This document shows positions 1 to 10,459 of a stretch of DNA of 35,360 nucleotides, piece after piece; within the stretch, counting starts at the first letter, position 1, and every line of letters begins with the position of its first letter. Origin of the DNA: Mesobacillus subterraneus. GTDB lineage: Bacteria; Bacillota; Bacilli; Bacillales; Cytobacillaceae. Below the pieces are notes generated by a model that worked only from the letters and a program-made list of their open reading frames with translations, had not been told where the DNA came from and searched no databases. Made by a program: the position numbers and the translations under genes. Where the stretch lies: the NCBI RefSeq assembly GCF_003937825.1, contig NZ_RSFW01000030.1, positions 1 to 35,360 on the forward strand. Reading direction: 5' to 3'.

Positions 1-197
1 GTGCCCTCAAAATCAGGATTTCTGAAAAAGAGGTCACCAATAAAGCCGATGGGGGCCCTCAAAATAAGGATTTCAGAAAAAGAAGTCACCAATAAAGCCG
101 ATGGGTGCCCTCAAAATCAGGATTTCAGAAAAAGAGGTCACCAATAAAGCCGATGGGTGCCCTCAAAACCAGAATTTCAGAAAAAGAGGTCACCAAT
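1..197. repeat. Tandem array of 52-bp repeats, about 3.8 copies
   Basis: Units begin at 1, 53, 105 and 157 with an exact 52-bp period. The last unit is cut short at about 197 and the first is probably cut by the window edge. Each unit holds the core AAAAAGAGGTCACCAAT, and the units differ by only a few substitutions. Because 52 is not a multiple of three, the array cannot encode a periodic protein in one frame. Read on the minus strand, each unit gives a weak stem (CACCCAT with ATTGGTG, one mismatch, 7-nt loop) followed by TCTTTTT, so it resembles a string of intrinsic terminators behind the minus-strand NERD gene. Confidence 0.9.
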
Positions 198-214
198 ATA
201 TCAAATTGGTGACC
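182..214 (-). terminator. Intrinsic terminator of the NERD-domain gene
   Basis: GGTCACCAAT (188-197) and ATTGGTGACC (205-214) form a perfect 10-bp inverted repeat with a 7-nt loop. On the minus strand the stem is followed by TCTTTTT, and it lies 11 bases after the stop codon of the NERD gene. The 3-prime arm and T-tract are the same sequence that recurs in the 52-bp array to the left. Confidence 0.75.
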
Positions 215-225
215 AACTGTACTTT

Positions 226-1131
226 TTATTCGTAATAAGACCATTGCCCATGACCTGTAACACTGAAATTCTCTTGTAATCTGTGCCTGATCGTCTTTTT
301 CGGAAAAACACCTCCACACCATTCATAGACCACATTTGTTGATATCTTATTATGTGGAAACAAAATTTTATAATCTTGTATCTGTCGTATGAGTGCCTGC
401 CTAGTGTTCTCAGCAGTTGTACATGACTTGCATGTGAAATTCTGACCGTGATACACCTCCATAACCGTCCCGCAATTCGTGCAAAACACTCCCTTGCTCA
501 AATGCGAATACTCATACTGAGGCACATTGCTGAATGGAGATTTCACAATATGGGATGATAGTAATTTTTCAGACAATCTGTCGTGCGCGAGATTTAATGC
601 TGACTTCTCGTTATTTAATTGAGTAATTGTCCGGTTGAGGTTGGTAGGCATGATGATTCGCCGATCAAGCGGGGCCTGGTATAAGGTGAATTCGGGATTG
701 ATGAAAATGAGGTAGGTTCTAATGGGGATCTTCACACCGTAACTGTTCAATAGTTGGCGGAAAAGAGATTCGTTCCGATTCAACTGGAGCAATGGATTTT
801 TAACTTCAGTGCCATTTAGCATTTTAAATTTCCCGTCCTCAAAATAAAACTCACCTTCGAAGTTCTTTACCTCGAATAGATGCAGGTATTCTTGAGAAAT
901 AAGCAGGGAATCAATCTGGAAATGGGAATGGTTCAATTCAAGCAGCATGTCATTCAGAACCAAGGATTCAATTTGCAACCGGCGCAAGTATTCATCAAAC
1001 ATCACCTCTCCTTCGTAACCTTTTAGAAGATTCGCATAGTATTGTTTGTCTTTTTCCTTTAAGTCCATGCGAAAGTTCAATGCTCTTAATACTCTTAATT
1101 CTTCTGACTCTGTTCGTTCCTTTTTAAACAT
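226..1131 (-). CDS. NERD (nuclease-related) domain protein with C-terminal zinc ribbon
   Basis: The predicted protein has 301 residues. The N-terminal half fits the NERD domain, a fold related to restriction-type endonucleases: GYEGE at 38-42, an aspartate at D74 in FQID, and EVKN at 87-90 form the acidic/lysine pattern of a PD-(D/E)XK-like site. A four-cysteine zinc ribbon follows (C217, C220, C234, C237). NERD proteins are widespread in Bacillaceae, and their physiological role is mostly unknown; nuclease activity is inferred from the fold. The ATG at 1131 is preferred because AAAGGATGTGG lies at good spacing, whereas the ATG at 1140 directly abuts that motif. The gene points away from lepA, ends in a strong hairpin, and sits where B. 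subtilis has other genes upstream of lepA, so it looks like an accessory insertion. No signal peptide or membrane segment is seen. Confidence 0.8.
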   Translation of the reverse strand: MFKKERTESEELRVLRALNFRMDLKEKDKQYYANLLKGYEGEVMFDEYLRRLQIESLVLNDMLLELNHSHFQIDSLLISQEYLHLFEVKNFEGEFYFEDGKFKMLNGTEVKNPLLQLNRNESLFRQLLNSYGVKIPIRTYLIFINPEFTLYQAPLDRRIIMPTNLNRTITQLNNEKSALNLAHDRLSEKLLSSHIVKSPFSNVPQYEYSHLSKGVFCTNCGTVMEVYHGQNFTCKSCTTAENTRQALIRQIQDYKILFPHNKISTNVVYEWCGGVFPKKTIRHRLQENFSVTGHGQWSYYE

Positions 1132-1249
1132 ATTCCACATCCTTTCTTTCTCTATTTTACATAATAAGCAAAGGGTATTCAGTGAACATTCTGAGAACAA
1201 AGCTAGCTCTGCATTATGGAGACGACTATTCCCATTCCTCTTTTATTTA

Positions 1250-1278
1250 TTGAATCTTGATATTCGTGCTGATATAAT
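1250..1278 (+). promoter_or_regulatory. Sigma-A promoter of lepA
   Basis: TTGAAT (1250-1255), a 17-bp spacer and TATAAT (1273-1278) lie about 43 bp upstream of the lepA start codon. Confidence 0.7.
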
Positions 1279-1320
1279 CAACAATAGTGTACATGCGCGA
1301 GTATAGTAGGAGTGAACGCA

Positions 1321-3156
1321 ATGAACAGAGAAGATAGACTTAACAGACAAAGCAAAATACGAAATTTTTCGATCATCGCCCATATTGACCATGGGAAATC
1401 CACATTGGCGGACCGGATTCTTGAAAAGACGAATGCATTGACTGCTCGTGAGATGAAGGATCAGCTTTTGGATTCCATGGATCTTGAACGTGAGCGCGGA
1501 ATTACGATAAAGCTGAATTCAGTACAGTTGAAGTATAAGGCGAAGGATGGAGAAATTTACACCTTCCACCTGATTGATACTCCAGGACACGTAGACTTTA
1601 CGTATGAGGTTTCCCGAAGCCTTGCAGCGTGTGAGGGTGCCGTCCTGGTTGTCGATGCTGCACAGGGAATCGAAGCGCAGACATTGGCGAACGTATACCT
1701 GGCAATAGACAATGATCTTGAAATCGTGCCGGTAATCAATAAAATAGATTTGCCAAGTGCTGATCCGGAGCGTGTCAGGAATGAAATCGAAGATGTGATC
1801 GGACTTGATGCATCAGAAGCTGTTCTTGCGTCCGCAAAAGCGGGAATCGGGATTGAAGATATCCTTGAGCAAATCGTTGAGAAGGTGCCAGCACCAGAAG
1901 GAGATCCTGATGCACCTTTAAAAGCGTTGATTTTCGATTCGTTATATGACGCTTACCGCGGCGTTGTTGCCTATATCCGTGTCGTTGATGGAACAGTCAA
2001 AGTCGGTGACAAAATCAGGATGATGGCGACTGGCAAGGAGTTCGAGGTAACGGAAGTCGGTGTATTCACACCAAAATCGACACCTACAGGCGAACTGACT
2101 GTCGGTGATGTAGGATTCTTGACAGCAGCCATCAAGAACGTTGGCGATACGCGTGTCGGTGATACAATCACGAATGCGAAAAACGGCGCTGCCGAACCTC
2201 TTCCAGGCTACCGCCGCTTGAACCCAATGGTTTATTGCGGTCTATATCCAATTGACTCAGCTAAATTCAATGACTTAAGGGAAGCTCTTGAAAAACTGGA
2301 GCTTAACGACTCGGCGCTTCAATTCGAACCGGAAACTTCTCAGGCTTTAGGCTTCGGTTTCCGCTGCGGATTCCTTGGACTTCTTCACATGGAAATCATC
2401 CAGGAGCGCATCGAGCGTGAGTTCAAGATTGATTTGATTACAACTGCTCCAAGCGTTATCTACGACGTCATCATGACGGATGGAACAGAAGTGAAGGTTG
2501 ACAACCCATCCAACATGCCAGATCCGCAAAAGATTGACCGTGTTGAAGAGCCGTATGTAAAAGCAACGATGATGGCGCCGAATGATTATGTCGGGGCAAT
2601 CATGGAGCTTTGCCAGGATAAGCGCGGCATCTTCATTGACATGCAATACATGGATGAAACTCGTGTAAGCATCGTCTATGAAATTCCGCTTTCTGAAATC
2701 GTCTATGATTTCTTTGATCAGCTAAAATCAAGCACAAAAGGCTATGCTTCCTTTGATTACGAGCTGATCGGATACAAGCCGTCCAAACTTGTGAAAATGG
2801 ACATCTTGCTAAACGCTGAGAAGGTTGACGCATTAAGCTTCATCGTCCATAGGGACTTTGCTTACGAGCGTGGAAAGATCATCGTTGACAAGCTGAGGGA
2901 TCTTATTCCACGACAGCAATTCGAGGTGCCGATCCAGGCAGCGATCGGCCAGAAAATTGTCGCCCGTTCTACGATCAAGGCTATGCGCAAAAACGTATTG
3001 GCTAAGTGTTACGGCGGAGATATCTCCCGTAAGCGTAAGCTTCTGGAGAAGCAAAAAGAAGGTAAGAAACGCATGAAGCAGGTCGGATCTGTTGAAGTTC
3101 CGCAAGAAGCATTCATGGCAGTCCTTAAAATGGACGATACGAATACGAAGAAATAA
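1321..3156 (+). CDS. lepA: Elongation factor 4 (LepA), ribosome-associated GTPase
   Basis: The protein has 611 residues, close to the usual Bacillus LepA length. It is a translational GTPase of the EF-G family that acts on the ribosome; roles in back-translocation and in 30S biogenesis or initiation have been proposed for the family. Visible motifs are the P-loop AHIDHGKST (20-28), DTPG starting at 86 and NKID at 140-143. These are followed by domain II, the EF-G-like domains and the LepA-specific lysine-rich C-terminus ([18 protein letters not shown]). The ATG at 1321 is chosen because AGGAG at 1308-1312 is 8 nt upstream; a GTG at 1312 overlaps that ribosome binding site. It has its own sigma-A promoter and a terminator, so it may be transcribed largely alone, although hemW follows closely. 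Confidence 0.97.
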   Translation: MNREDRLNRQSKIRNFSIIAHIDHGKSTLADRILEKTNALTAREMKDQLLDSMDLERERGITIKLNSVQLKYKAKDGEIYTFHLIDTPGHVDFTYEVSRSLAACEGAVLVVDAAQGIEAQTLANVYLAIDNDLEIVPVINKIDLPSADPERVRNEIEDVIGLDASEAVLASAKAGIGIEDILEQIVEKVPAPEGDPDAPLKALIFDSLYDAYRGVVAYIRVVDGTVKVGDKIRMMATGKEFEVTEVGVFTPKSTPTGELTVGDVGFLTAAIKNVGDTRVGDTITNAKNGAAEPLPGYRRLNPMVYCGLYPIDSAKFNDLREALEKLELNDSALQFEPETSQALGFGFRCGFLGLLHMEIIQERIEREFKIDLITTAPSVIYDVIMTDGTEVKVDNPSNMPDPQKIDRVEEPYVKATMMAPNDYVGAIMELCQDKRGIFIDMQYMDETRVSIVYEIPLSEIVYDFFDQLKSSTKGYASFDYELIGYKPSKLVKMDILLNAEKVDALSFIVHRDFAYERGKIIVDKLRDLIPRQQFEVPIQAAIGQKIVARSTIKAMRKNVLAKCYGGDISRKRKLLEKQKEGKKRMKQVGSVEVPQEAFMAVLKMDDTNTKK

Positions 3157-3166
3157 AATAATGGGG

Positions 3167-3207
3167 GAGGCTGGAATTGCTTTATAAGGCAATCTGGCCT
3201 CTTTTTT
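3167..3207 (+). terminator. Intrinsic terminator after lepA
   Basis: An imperfect stem pairs GAGGCTGG...TTGC with GCAA...GGCCTC and is followed by six T residues at 3202-3207. It lies 11 bp past the lepA stop. Read-through into hemW is possible because no clear separate hemW promoter was found. Confidence 0.75.
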
Positions 3208-3255
3208 CAATCGGACCATATCATGGCATTCCAGCCATTTAGGAAGTGACTCTTA

Positions 3256-4395
3256 ATGAAAGCAGCATATATCCATATCCCTTTTTGCCACCATATTTGC
3301 CATTACTGTGATTTCAACAAGGTGTTCATGAAGGGGCAGCCTGTCGATGAGTATTTGTCATCCATGGAGAAGGAAATGGAGCTTACGATAAAAGGGAACA
3401 AACAAACGCTTGAAACCGTGTTTGTAGGAGGCGGCACACCGACTGCATTGAATGAAAACCAGCTCGAAAAGCTTGTATCCGCCATCAACAGACAATTAAA
3501 AACAGATGGCAATACTGAATATACGTTTGAAGCCAATCCGGGGGATCTGTCAAAAGAAAAACTGTCCATTCTGAAAAATGCCGGCGTCAACCGGCTCAGC
3601 TTCGGTGTCCAGACGTTTAATGATGACCTTCTCCAAAGGATCGGCAGAAGCCACCGCGCAAAGGATGTTTTTGCTTCCATCGAAAATGCCAGGGCTGCAG
3701 GCTTTGAAAATATCAGCATCGATTTGATCTACAGTCTTCCCGGACAAACGAAACAGGATGTCATCGACTCGATCCAAACGGCTCTTGGATTGGGGCTTGT
3801 CCATTATTCTGGCTATTCATTGATCATCGAACCGAAGACCGTTTTTTATAATCTGATGCAAAAGGGCAAACTGCCGCTTCCTGGAGAGGATGCAGAGGCG
3901 GAGATGTATGTGGCCCTTATGGAACAGATGGAGCAGAATGGACTCAAACAATATGAGATCAGCAATTTCGCTGTTCCAGGATATGAGAGCAAACATAACC
4001 TCACATACTGGAACAATGAAGAATATTACGGGTTCGGCGCAGGGGCCCATGGCTATGTGAACGGGATCAGGCAATCCAATTTTGGTCCGCTGAAAAAGTA
4101 CATGGACCCGTTGACCAGAGGGGAACTCCCAATTATGGATTTTCATAAGGTGACTGTTGAGGAGCAAATGGAAGAGGAAATGTTCCTTGGTCTCAGAAAG
4201 ACTGAAGGCGTGTCCATTCGACAATTCCAGGAAAAATATAATCGAGATCTGCTTCAATTTTTCGGCCAGCAGATCGAGGAATGGTCTTCAAAAGGCCTGC
4301 TGGAAATGGATGATGAAAGAATCTTCCTGACAAGGGAAGGACGACTGCTCGGAAACGAAGTTTTTCAATCCTTCATTGGGGTATCAAATCATTGA
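3256..4395 (+). CDS. hemW: Radical SAM heme chaperone HemW
   Basis: The protein has 379 residues. The N-terminus carries the radical SAM CxxxCxxC motif at C11, C15 and C18 (FCHHICHYCDF). This spacing, with the CDF after it, is typical of HemW rather than of true oxygen-independent coproporphyrinogen oxidase HemN, under which the family was long annotated. HemW binds heme and an Fe-S cluster and is thought to deliver heme to respiratory proteins. Further family motifs are GGGTPT and, in the middle, the SIDLIYSLPGQT segment; the C-terminal HemN domain is present. AGGAAGTG at 3241-3248 is a good ribosome binding site for ATG 3256. The order lepA-hemW-hrcA is the B. subtilis order. Confidence 0.93.
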   Translation: MKAAYIHIPFCHHICHYCDFNKVFMKGQPVDEYLSSMEKEMELTIKGNKQTLETVFVGGGTPTALNENQLEKLVSAINRQLKTDGNTEYTFEANPGDLSKEKLSILKNAGVNRLSFGVQTFNDDLLQRIGRSHRAKDVFASIENARAAGFENISIDLIYSLPGQTKQDVIDSIQTALGLGLVHYSGYSLIIEPKTVFYNLMQKGKLPLPGEDAEAEMYVALMEQMEQNGLKQYEISNFAVPGYESKHNLTYWNNEEYYGFGAGAHGYVNGIRQSNFGPLKKYMDPLTRGELPIMDFHKVTVEEQMEEEMFLGLRKTEGVSIRQFQEKYNRDLLQFFGQQIEEWSSKGLLEMDDERIFLTREGRLLGNEVFQSFIGVSNH

Positions 4396-4420
4396 CATCC
4401 TCAGCTTTTACTGATAAATT
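4392..4420 (+). promoter_or_regulatory. Sigma-A promoter of the hrcA-grpE-dnaK-dnaJ operon
   Basis: A perfect -35 TTGACA (4392-4397), a 17-bp spacer and -10 TAAATT (4415-4420). The -35 overlaps the last bases of hemW. The expected transcription start falls next to the left arm of CIRCE. Confidence 0.85.
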
Positions 4421-4430
4421 ATTTTTAGAA

Positions 4431-4457
4431 TTAGCACTCGTTCTTATAGAGTGCTAA
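4431..4457. promoter_or_regulatory. CIRCE operator, HrcA binding site
   Basis: The perfect consensus TTAGCACTC (4431-4439), nine bases, GAGTGCTAA (4449-4457) is present. In Firmicutes this inverted repeat is bound by HrcA, whose activity depends on GroEL, and represses the class I heat-shock operons. Its position just after the promoter and before hrcA implies autoregulation of the whole operon. It could also form a hairpin at the 5-prime end of the mRNA. Confidence 0.97.
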
Positions 4458-4471
4458 CAGAGGTGATGATG

Positions 4472-5503
4472 TTGTTAACAGATCGTCAGGTGCTCATTTT
4501 GCAGGTGATTGTTGATGACTTTATTCGTTCAGCTCAACCGATAGGTTCAAGGAGCTTGTCGAAAAAAGAGGAAATTAATTTCAGTTCGGCGACAATCCGA
4601 AATGAAATGGCAGACTTGGAAGACATGGGTTTCATCGAAAAGACCCATACCTCGTCAGGAAGGATTCCTTCCGAAAAAGGATATCGTTTTTACGTGGACC
4701 ATCTTCTGCTGCCGGAAAAACTGAACCACACAGATATGGCTGCGATTAAATCCATTTTTGCTGAAAGGATTTATGAGCTTGAGAAAATCGTTCAAAAGTC
4801 AGCGAAAATCCTATCCGAAATGACGAATTATACTTCAATCGTCTTAGGGCCTGCTGTGAAGGATAACAGATTGAGAAAACTGCAGATTGTCCCTTTGAAT
4901 AAGGATACTGCCATTGCGATCATCGTCACGGATACAGGTCATGTGGAGAACAGGATGTTCCATTTCCCGACTAGCGTGGATCCTTCCGATGTTGAAAAAA
5001 TGGTCAATATCCTCAATGAGCGATTAGCCGGTGTGCCGCTTACAAACCTGAACTCAAAGATTTATAAGGAGATTGCGGTTTTGCTGCGCCATCACATCAG
5101 CAGTTATGACACGCTTTTGAATACCATCACAGATACCTTGAATATGCCTGCGAATGAAAAAGTGTTTTTCGGAGGCAAGACAAACATCCTCAGTCAGCCT
5201 GAGTTCAACGATGTTGAGAAAATCCGCAGCTTGATGAACATGATTGAGCAGGAGGATGGAATCTACCAGCTCCTCAGGAAAAACCAGGCAGGAATCAATA
5301 TCAAAATCGGGACAGAAAATGATAATTCTGCGATGGAAAACTGCAGCCTGATTACAGCAAGTTATTCAATGGGTCAGGAAAAACTGGGGACGATTGCGAT
5401 TCTGGGTCCAACAAGGATGGAGTACTCCCGCGTGATCAGCTTGTTACAATTAATCAGTACAGATTTGTCCAAGGTACTGACAGAACTGTATCAAAATAAA
5501 TAG
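4472..5503 (+). CDS. hrcA: Heat-inducible transcription repressor HrcA
   Basis: With a TTG start at 4472 the protein has 343 residues and begins MLTDRQ, like B. subtilis HrcA (MLTNRQ, also 343 residues). It represses class I chaperone operons through CIRCE. The N-terminal winged helix contains the conserved stretches [14 protein letters not shown] and GFIEKTH.SSGR.PSEKGYR. A GAF-like dimer domain and the C-terminal segment [27 protein letters not shown] follow. AGGTGAT at 4461-4467 gives optimal spacing to TTG 4472. ATG 4469 or 4466 is possible but too close to the ribosome binding site. It is the first gene of the chaperone operon. Confidence 0.95.
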   Translation: MLTDRQVLILQVIVDDFIRSAQPIGSRSLSKKEEINFSSATIRNEMADLEDMGFIEKTHTSSGRIPSEKGYRFYVDHLLLPEKLNHTDMAAIKSIFAERIYELEKIVQKSAKILSEMTNYTSIVLGPAVKDNRLRKLQIVPLNKDTAIAIIVTDTGHVENRMFHFPTSVDPSDVEKMVNILNERLAGVPLTNLNSKIYKEIAVLLRHHISSYDTLLNTITDTLNMPANEKVFFGGKTNILSQPEFNDVEKIRSLMNMIEQEDGIYQLLRKNQAGINIKIGTENDNSAMENCSLITASYSMGQEKLGTIAILGPTRMEYSRVISLLQLISTDLSKVLTELYQNK

Positions 5504-5662
5504 CCATGGAAATATTGATTAAGGGTGGAACAGCCTGTTCCATCCCGAATTGTCATGTGTTTTCTAATGAAGTTGATTGCTTCGTTGAAATATTCATGCC
5601 AGGATTCCTGGCACGCTGCGGCGCTTAAACTGTGCTGCCATACTTTAAGGGAGGTGAGTTAC
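5504..5662 (+). other. hrcA-grpE spacer with two hairpins
   Basis: This 159-nt spacer is unusually long for the operon. It holds TGGAAC/GTTCCA (stem around 5527-5542) and the perfect 7-bp stem TGCCAGG-att-CCTGGCA (5597-5613). Neither has a T-tract, so they do not look like terminators. An RNA-processing or stability role for the hrcA-grpE boundary is an inference. Confidence 0.5.
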
Positions 5663-6250
5663 GTGACAGAAGAAAGAAACACTGAGCAAGAAGTGAACAG
5701 CCAAACGGAAGAAGAAGCGGTTGAAGAAGTCTTTGCTGAAAATGAAGTATCTGACCAGACTGAAGCACCACCAGCTCAAGAGGAAGATCAAGATCCGATG
5801 CAGCAGAAGATTGCTGAGCTGGAAGGAAAACTGGAGGAAGCAGACAACCGTTACTTGCGTTTGCAGGCTGATTTTGACAACTTCCGCCGCCGTTCAAGGA
5901 TCGAACTTGAAGCGAGCGCTAAATATAGAGCCCAAAACATCATCACTGACATGCTTCCGGCAATCGATAACTTCGAGCGCGCATTGAAGATGGAAGTGGA
6001 GAATGAACAGGCTAAATCCCTGATGCAGGGAGTGGAAATGGTTTACCGCGGCTTACTTGACGCACTTAAGAATGAAGGTGTTGAAGTAATCGAAGCTGTC
6101 GGCAAGGAATTTGACCCGCATCTTCACCAGGCAGTCATGCAGACTGAGGATGAAAACTACGGTCCGAACATTGTTGTTGAAGAATTCCAAAAAGGCTATA
6201 AGCTTAAGGACCGTATCATTCGTCCAGCAATGGTAAAAGTGAACCAATAA
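5663..6250 (+). CDS. grpE: Nucleotide exchange factor GrpE
   Basis: The protein has 195 residues, near the 187 of B. subtilis GrpE. It releases ADP from DnaK in the DnaK-DnaJ-GrpE cycle. The acidic, disordered N-terminus (about 1-50) is followed by a long coiled coil ([30 protein letters not shown]) and the C-terminal beta domain with the family signature [11 protein letters not shown]...G...[22 protein letters not shown] at 5663 is chosen because AAGGGAGGTGA (5647-5657) precedes it. The open frame reaches back to 5525, but that extension has no ribosome binding site and runs through the hairpins. Confidence 0.96.
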   Translation: MTEERNTEQEVNSQTEEEAVEEVFAENEVSDQTEAPPAQEEDQDPMQQKIAELEGKLEEADNRYLRLQADFDNFRRRSRIELEASAKYRAQNIITDMLPAIDNFERALKMEVENEQAKSLMQGVEMVYRGLLDALKNEGVEVIEAVGKEFDPHLHQAVMQTEDENYGPNIVVEEFQKGYKLKDRIIRPAMVKVNQ

Positions 6251-6283
6251 CAGTGGTTACATAATTTGGCCAGGAGGTAATGA

Positions 6284-8119
<1,836 letters not shown>

Positions 8120-8133
8120 TTTGTCATGACACC

Positions 8134-8172
8134 AAAAAGTCAAAGTCAGGTCCTACTTGGCTTTGACTTTTT
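8134..8172 (+). terminator. Intrinsic terminator or attenuator between dnaK and dnaJ
   Basis: The stem pairs AAAAAGTCAAAG with CTTTGACTTTTT (12 bp, extended by a wobble pair) and the 3-prime arm itself ends in a T-run. Located 15 bp after dnaK, it should lower dnaJ expression relative to dnaK. Confidence 0.75.
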
Positions 8173-8235
8173 GTTTGTCGGCGCAGGGGAAATTTTTTAA
8201 ACAACCAAAATACCGCATAACAGTTAGTTAAAATA

Positions 8236-8265
8236 TTGCGTATGATTATACGGGAATGTTAGAAT
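8236..8265 (+). promoter_or_regulatory. Possible weak sigma-A promoter for dnaJ
   Basis: TTGCGT (8236-8241), an 18-bp spacer and TAGAAT (8260-8265). The -10 is good (5 of 6) and the -35 weak (3 of 6). Its place after a terminator makes it plausible. Confidence 0.35.
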
Positions 8266-8299
8266 TATCTTTATGTGAAAAGATTCGGGAGTGGTAATC

Positions 8300-9424
8300 A
8301 TGAGTAAACGGGATTACTATGAAGTCCTCGGAGTCAGTAAATCGGCTACGAAGGATGAATTAAAGAAGGCTTACCGCAAGCTTTCTAAACAATTCCATCC
8401 GGACATCAACAAAGAGCCGGGAGCAGATGAAAAGTTCAAAGAAATTAAAGAAGCGTATGAAGTTTTAAGCGATGACCAGAAGCGCGCGCACTATGACCAG
8501 TTTGGCCATGTTGATCCTAACCAGGGATTCGGCGGGGGAGACTTTGGCGGAGGCTTTGGCGGATTCGAGGATATTTTCAATTCCTTCTTCGGAGGAGGCG
8601 GCGGCAGACGTCGTGATCCTAATGCCCCAAGACAGGGCGCCGACCTTCAGTACACAATGACATTGAAATTCGAGGAAGCTGTGTTCGGCAAGGAAACCGA
8701 TATCGAGATTCCGCGCGAAGAAGAATGTGATACTTGTCATGGAACCGGTGCAAAGCCAGGGACAAAAGTGGATACATGTAAACACTGCCATGGCAGCGGT
8801 CAAATCAGTGTTGAGCAGAACACGCCATTCGGCCGCATCGTCAACCGACGTGCGTGCCATTACTGTAATGGCTCTGGCAAAGAGATCAAAGAGAGATGTA
8901 CAACATGCTCAGGAACTGGGAAAGTTACCAGAAGAAACAAAATCCATGTTAAAATCCCGGCCGGTGTGGATGATGGCCAGCAGCTGAGAGTCGCAGGCAA
9001 AGGGGAAGCAGGAATCAACGGAGGCCCTCCGGGGGACCTTTATATTGTCTTCCATATCAGGTCTCATGAATTCTTTGAGCGTGACGGGGATGACATTTAT
9101 TGTGAAATGCCAATCACTTTTGTCCAGGCATCGCTTGGGGATGAAGTGGAAGTTCCTACCATGCATGGCAAGGTGAAACTGAAAGTGCCTGCAGGAACAC
9201 AAACTGGCACAAAGTTCCGTCTGAAAGGCAAAGGAGTACCAAATGTACGCGGCTATGGAACAGGGGATCAGCATGTACTTGTTCGAATCGTCACTCCGAC
9301 AAAACTGTCAGAGAAACAAAAGCAGCTGTTGCGCGAATTTGCCGAGGTAAGCGGACAATCTCCTCTTGGAGAGCAGGAAGAAAGCTTTTTTTCAAAAGTG
9401 AAGCGCGCCATTAAAGGTGATTAA
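8300..9424 (+). CDS. dnaJ: Chaperone protein DnaJ (Hsp40)
   Basis: The protein has 374 residues. It is the co-chaperone that delivers substrates to DnaK and stimulates its ATPase. The J domain has the HPD motif at 33-35. A Gly/Phe-rich segment follows (about 74-103), then four CxxCxGxG zinc motifs beginning with C143/C146 ([32 protein letters not shown]), and the C-terminal substrate-binding domains. The ATG at 8300 has GGGAG 7 nt upstream. The in-frame GTG at 8291 overlaps that site. It closes the class I chaperone set and is followed by prmA. Confidence 0.97.
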   Translation: MSKRDYYEVLGVSKSATKDELKKAYRKLSKQFHPDINKEPGADEKFKEIKEAYEVLSDDQKRAHYDQFGHVDPNQGFGGGDFGGGFGGFEDIFNSFFGGGGGRRRDPNAPRQGADLQYTMTLKFEEAVFGKETDIEIPREEECDTCHGTGAKPGTKVDTCKHCHGSGQISVEQNTPFGRIVNRRACHYCNGSGKEIKERCTTCSGTGKVTRRNKIHVKIPAGVDDGQQLRVAGKGEAGINGGPPGDLYIVFHIRSHEFFERDGDDIYCEMPITFVQASLGDEVEVPTMHGKVKLKVPAGTQTGTKFRLKGKGVPNVRGYGTGDQHVLVRIVTPTKLSEKQKQLLREFAEVSGQSPLGEQEESFFSKVKRAIKGD

Positions 9425-9443
9425 TTGAATGGAGTTGGTATAA

Positions 9444-10382
9444 ATGAAATGGTCTGAAATCAGCATTTTAACTACAAATGAGGCAGTTGAACCGATTTCG
9501 AATATCCTTCACGAAGCAGGAGCAAGCGGAGTCGTGATTGAGGATCCCCTTGAGCTTGAAAAGGAGAGGGAGGACCAGTTCGGAGAAATATACCAGCTCA
9601 ATCCAGATGATTATCCAGAGGAAGGCGTCATCGTAAAAGCCTATCTCCCCGTGAACAGCTTCCTTGGAGAAACGGTTGATGAAATCAAAGAAGCAATCAA
9701 TAACCTCATCATCTACAATATCGATATCGGGTTGAATAAGGTATCGATCAGCGAAGTGAATGAGGAAGAATGGGCGACAGCCTGGAAAAAGTACTATAAT
9801 CCTGTCAAGATATCGGAAAAATTCACGATCGTCCCAACATGGGAGGACTATACACCAGTTAATACTGACGAATTGATCATCGAGCTTGACCCGGGGATGG
9901 CTTTCGGGACAGGAACCCATCCGACAACGGTCATGTGTATCCAGGCTCTGGAAAGAACCGTCAAGCAAGGAGACCGGGTTGTGGATGTCGGGACCGGATC
10001 AGGGGTCCTGAGCATCGCAGCTGCAAAGCTGGGAGCTTCGAAAGTGGAAGCAATGGATTTAGACGACGTCGCCGTACAGGTGGCAAAGCTGAATATCAAG
10101 CTGAATAAAGTACAGGTTGTGGCGGGTGTTTCGCAGAATAACCTGCTTGATGGAGTGGCTGAAGGGGCTGACATCGTTGTCGCGAATATTTTGGCAGAAG
10201 TCATACTGCGTTTTGCAGATGATGCAGGAAAAATTGTCAAGGATGGCGGCTACTTCATCACTTCAGGCATCATCCAGCAGAAGAAGGAAGTCGTAAAGGA
10301 TGCCATGATCAATGCCGGCTTCGAGATCGAGGAAATCATTGCGATGGAAGACTGGGTTGCGATCATCGGAAAAAAGAAATAA
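9444..10382 (+). CDS. prmA: Ribosomal protein L11 methyltransferase PrmA
   Basis: The protein has 312 residues. It uses S-adenosylmethionine to methylate ribosomal protein L11. The N-terminal substrate-binding domain contains [12 protein letters not shown]. The methyltransferase domain has [16 protein letters not shown], the SAM-binding motif DVGTGSG at 181-187, and the catalytic-loop motif NILAEV from N248. It lies 19 bp after dnaJ with GGAGTTGG as ribosome binding site, so it is probably co-transcribed with the chaperone operon, as yqeT is in B. subtilis. Confidence 0.95.
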   Translation: MKWSEISILTTNEAVEPISNILHEAGASGVVIEDPLELEKEREDQFGEIYQLNPDDYPEEGVIVKAYLPVNSFLGETVDEIKEAINNLIIYNIDIGLNKVSISEVNEEEWATAWKKYYNPVKISEKFTIVPTWEDYTPVNTDELIIELDPGMAFGTGTHPTTVMCIQALERTVKQGDRVVDVGTGSGVLSIAAAKLGASKVEAMDLDDVAVQVAKLNIKLNKVQVVAGVSQNNLLDGVAEGADIVVANILAEVILRFADDAGKIVKDGGYFITSGIIQQKKEVVKDAMINAGFEIEEIIAMEDWVAIIGKKK

Positions 10383-10390
10383 TGTAGAAG

Positions 10391-10416
10391 AAAGGGGGTC
10401 TGCATACCCCTTTTTT
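10391..10416 (+). terminator. Hairpin with T-tract between prmA and rsmE
   Basis: AAAGGGG...T pairs with A.CCCCTTT and six T residues follow (10411-10416). The stem is short and lies between two co-directional genes, so it may be only a partial terminator. Confidence 0.6.
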
Positions 10417-10459
10417 CTTGCTTTTTAATTTAAACAGCCTATCGAAAGCAGGTGCTGTA

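Noticed and set aside
1-197. CRISPR-like array
   Set aside because: The units are directly adjacent with no unique spacers, and no cas genes are present.
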